From Solimicrobium silvestre (GTDB lineage: Bacteria > Pseudomonadota > Gammaproteobacteria > Burkholderiales > Burkholderiaceae_D), in contig NZ_PUGF01000001.1 in NCBI RefSeq assembly GCF_002976435.1, forward strand, positions 248,001 through 312,000: DNA of 64,000 nt, given 5' to 3'. Within the stretch, counting starts at the first letter, position 1; each line of letters opens with the position of its first letter. Below are positions 62,531 through 64,000 of the stretch, in pieces. The position numbers and the translations under genes are program-made. A model generated the notes under the pieces. It worked only from the letters and a program-made list of their open reading frames with translations, had not been told where the DNA came from and ran no database searches.

Positions 62531-63370
62531 GTGCAAAACCAACTATCTCCACTAGTTTTAAGCTTTGGTAGCTCCGATCCACTCGGCGCTATCGGTATTC
62601 AGGCCGACCTTGGCAGTTTTGCTGCTATGGGTTGTCACGGTTTAACTGTTATCACTGCAATTTTGATTGGTGACACGACCCAGATTTGCGATATTGAACC
62701 CATCGATGCCGAAATTCTTATCGAACAGGCACGTACTATTTTAGAAGACGTACCGGTTGCCGCGTTTAAGCTAGGCACTATTGGTAGCGTCGAGAATGTC
62801 AGCGCAATTGCCGAGATTGTTTCCGACTACCCCGAAGTTCCGCTTATCTTTGATCCTTTCTCATCGGCCATTCCCGATCAAGGCCAAGATAGTGAGGATA
62901 TTTACTTAGCCGCTAACGAATTAATCATTCCACAAACCACCTTGCTGATCGCTTCCGCTGTCGAAATTTCAAGATTAGCTGAAACTTGGCGTGAACCTTC
63001 CACCGAAGACACATTGGCGTTAGATGTACAGAGACTGATTGAATCAGGGTGTGAATACGTCTTTGTAACCGGAACCGCCAGTAACCCGACCGAAGTCGCT
63101 AACTGCCTGTTTGATGAAACCGGCATCATCCGGCACGACAGCTGGCCCCGCCTCAGTGGTTCATTCATCGGATCAGGATCTACCCTATCTGCAGCCATCA
63201 CTGCGCTAGTGGCAAATGGGCTGGATATTCCAGATGCGGTTTTAGAAGCCCAGGAATTTACCAATGCAGCGCTTGCTCATGCCCAGCGATTTGGTATGGG
63301 TAAGTTAGTTCCAGATCGTTATTTTTGGGCGCGTGAACCGGGCGAAACACAAGATTTAGATCAGCCTTAA
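62531..63370 (+). CDS. thiD: Hydroxymethylpyrimidine/phosphomethylpyrimidine kinase-like protein
   Basis: A ribokinase-fold protein of 280 residues resembling ThiD, which phosphorylates HMP and HMP-P in thiamine synthesis. LSFGSSDPLGAIGIQADLG is the N-terminal substrate/nucleotide region and GSFIGSGSTLSAAITALVA the C-terminal anion-hole and ATP part, although the canonical GTGCT is replaced by GSGST. The start is a GTG at 62531. It is followed 59 bases later by hemL, a frequent order in this group. Other thi genes are absent, so the exact substrate is open. Confidence 0.85.
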   Translation: MQNQLSPLVLSFGSSDPLGAIGIQADLGSFAAMGCHGLTVITAILIGDTTQICDIEPIDAEILIEQARTILEDVPVAAFKLGTIGSVENVSAIAEIVSDYPEVPLIFDPFSSAIPDQGQDSEDIYLAANELIIPQTTLLIASAVEISRLAETWREPSTEDTLALDVQRLIESGCEYVFVTGTASNPTEVANCLFDETGIIRHDSWPRLSGSFIGSGSTLSAAITALVANGLDIPDAVLEAQEFTNAALAHAQRFGMGKLVPDRYFWAREPGETQDLDQP

Positions 63371-63429
63371 TGTGAGCCTACCAGCGCTCTGACTTCTTTT
63401 TCTACTTACTATTTCATTTCAAAATAACT

Positions 63430-64000
63430 ATGCGTAATACAGAACTCTTTGAACGTGCCCAACTCACTACGCCAGGTGGCGTTAATTCGCCAGTACGTGC
63501 ATTCCGCTCGGTTGGCGGCACGCCGCGCTTTATTACCCGCGCAGAAGGTGCTTATTTTTGGGATGCCGAACAAAAACGCTATATTGACTATATCGGCTCA
63601 TGGGGCCCGGCCATTGTTGGTCATGCTCATCCAGAAGTCGTTAAAGCGGTACAAGCTGCCGCAGCCTTAGGTTTAAGTTTTGGTGCGCCAACCGAAGGTG
63701 AAGTTTTGATGGCAGAGGAAATCTGCAAGCTCGTGCCATCTATTGAACAGGTGCGTTTGGTATCTTCAGGCACCGAAGCCACAATGAGCGCATTGCGTTT
63801 GGCGCGCGGAGCTACCGGCCGCGACAAAATTATTAAATTTGAAGGTTGTTATCACGGTCATGCCGACGCCTTATTAGTTAAAGCAGGCAGCGGCTTACTC
63901 ACGTTAGGCAATCCGAGTTCCTCTGGTGTACCGGCTGACTTCACCAAACACACGCTGGTACTTGACTACAACAACACTCAGCAATTAGAAGATACATTTA
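63430..64000 (+). CDS. hemL: Glutamate-1-semialdehyde 2,1-aminomutase (partial, 3' end beyond window)
   Basis: A PLP enzyme making 5-aminolevulinate from glutamate-1-semialdehyde in the C5 heme pathway. The first 190 residues are seen: [58 protein letters not shown] and [13 protein letters not shown], all diagnostic of HemL. The catalytic lysine falls past the right edge. The ATG is 59 bases after the thiD-like gene. Confidence 0.95.
   Translation, partial: MRNTELFERAQLTTPGGVNSPVRAFRSVGGTPRFITRAEGAYFWDAEQKRYIDYIGSWGPAIVGHAHPEVVKAVQAAAALGLSFGAPTEGEVLMAEEICKLVPSIEQVRLVSSGTEATMSALRLARGATGRDKIIKFEGCYHGHADALLVKAGSGLLTLGNPSSSGVPADFTKHTLVLDYNNTQQLEDTF

Overview
The window reads as chromosome of a betaproteobacterium, most likely order Burkholderiales and probably family Oxalobacteraceae. 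This rests on gene content and order, not on a database match: a type IV pilus chemosensory operon (pilG, pilH, pilI, pilJ, a giant CheA) next to a rubredoxin, a thiD-like kinase and hemL; a phasin, which implies polyhydroxyalkanoate granules; ribD-ribE; glnS; and Kup. Base composition looks moderate, GC near the mid 40s by eye. No rRNA, tRNA, CRISPR array, prophage or complete insertion sequence was recognised. Gene density is high and most genes look like housekeeping or core accessory genes.

Layout. 1-1.4 kb: a minus-strand operon of two membrane proteins and a winged-helix regulator, cut by the left edge. 1.8-6.7 kb: a periplasmic M2 dipeptidase, Kup and a glutathione S-transferase. 6.7-12 kb: a five-gene minus-strand operon (acyl-CoA dehydrogenase, aminoglycoside-phosphotransferase-like kinase, DUF1304 membrane protein, histidine phosphatase, short-chain dehydrogenase) divergent from a LysR regulator. 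12-18 kb: glnS, a hypothetical, an M29-like protein, a second related GST and a long TonB/TolA-like protein. 18.3-21.3 kb: four genes that look like a membrane-stress module, two LiaI/LiaF-like membrane proteins followed by a LytS-type kinase and a LytTR regulator. 21.4-28.2 kb: aromatic aminotransferase, HDOD protein, a RelE/ParE toxin-antitoxin pair, a DUF1345 protein and a cyclic-nucleotide-binding diguanylate cyclase. 28.3-34.7 kb: OmpW, a GDSL lipoprotein and an RND efflux pair.

35-40.8 kb is a minor pilin operon (pilV, pilW, a GxxExxY-family gene, pilX, a short pilY1, pilE, fimT). It is followed by ribD and ribE, a ParD antitoxin with a frameshifted parE, a YgiQ radical SAM protein, the major pilin pilA, diacylglycerol kinase, an IclR regulator, a PBP7-type endopeptidase, a nitroreductase and a phasin. 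51.7-62.1 kb holds the twitching chemosensory operon read right to left. Rubredoxin, a divergent thiD-like gene and the start of hemL close the window.

How the parts work together: three separate loci serve the type IV pilus (minor pilins and tip protein, major pilin, chemosensory control), and the diguanylate cyclase and HDOD protein may feed the same surface behaviour. The items most worth a second look are the GxxExxY gene embedded in the minor pilin operon, the short PilY1, the LiaF/LytSR hybrid operon, the broken ParE next to an intact ParD, an antitoxin with an extra N-terminal domain, and a 207-bp element with inverted termini behind the phasin gene. I did not find a clearly new multi-gene system; these are candidates, not demonstrations.
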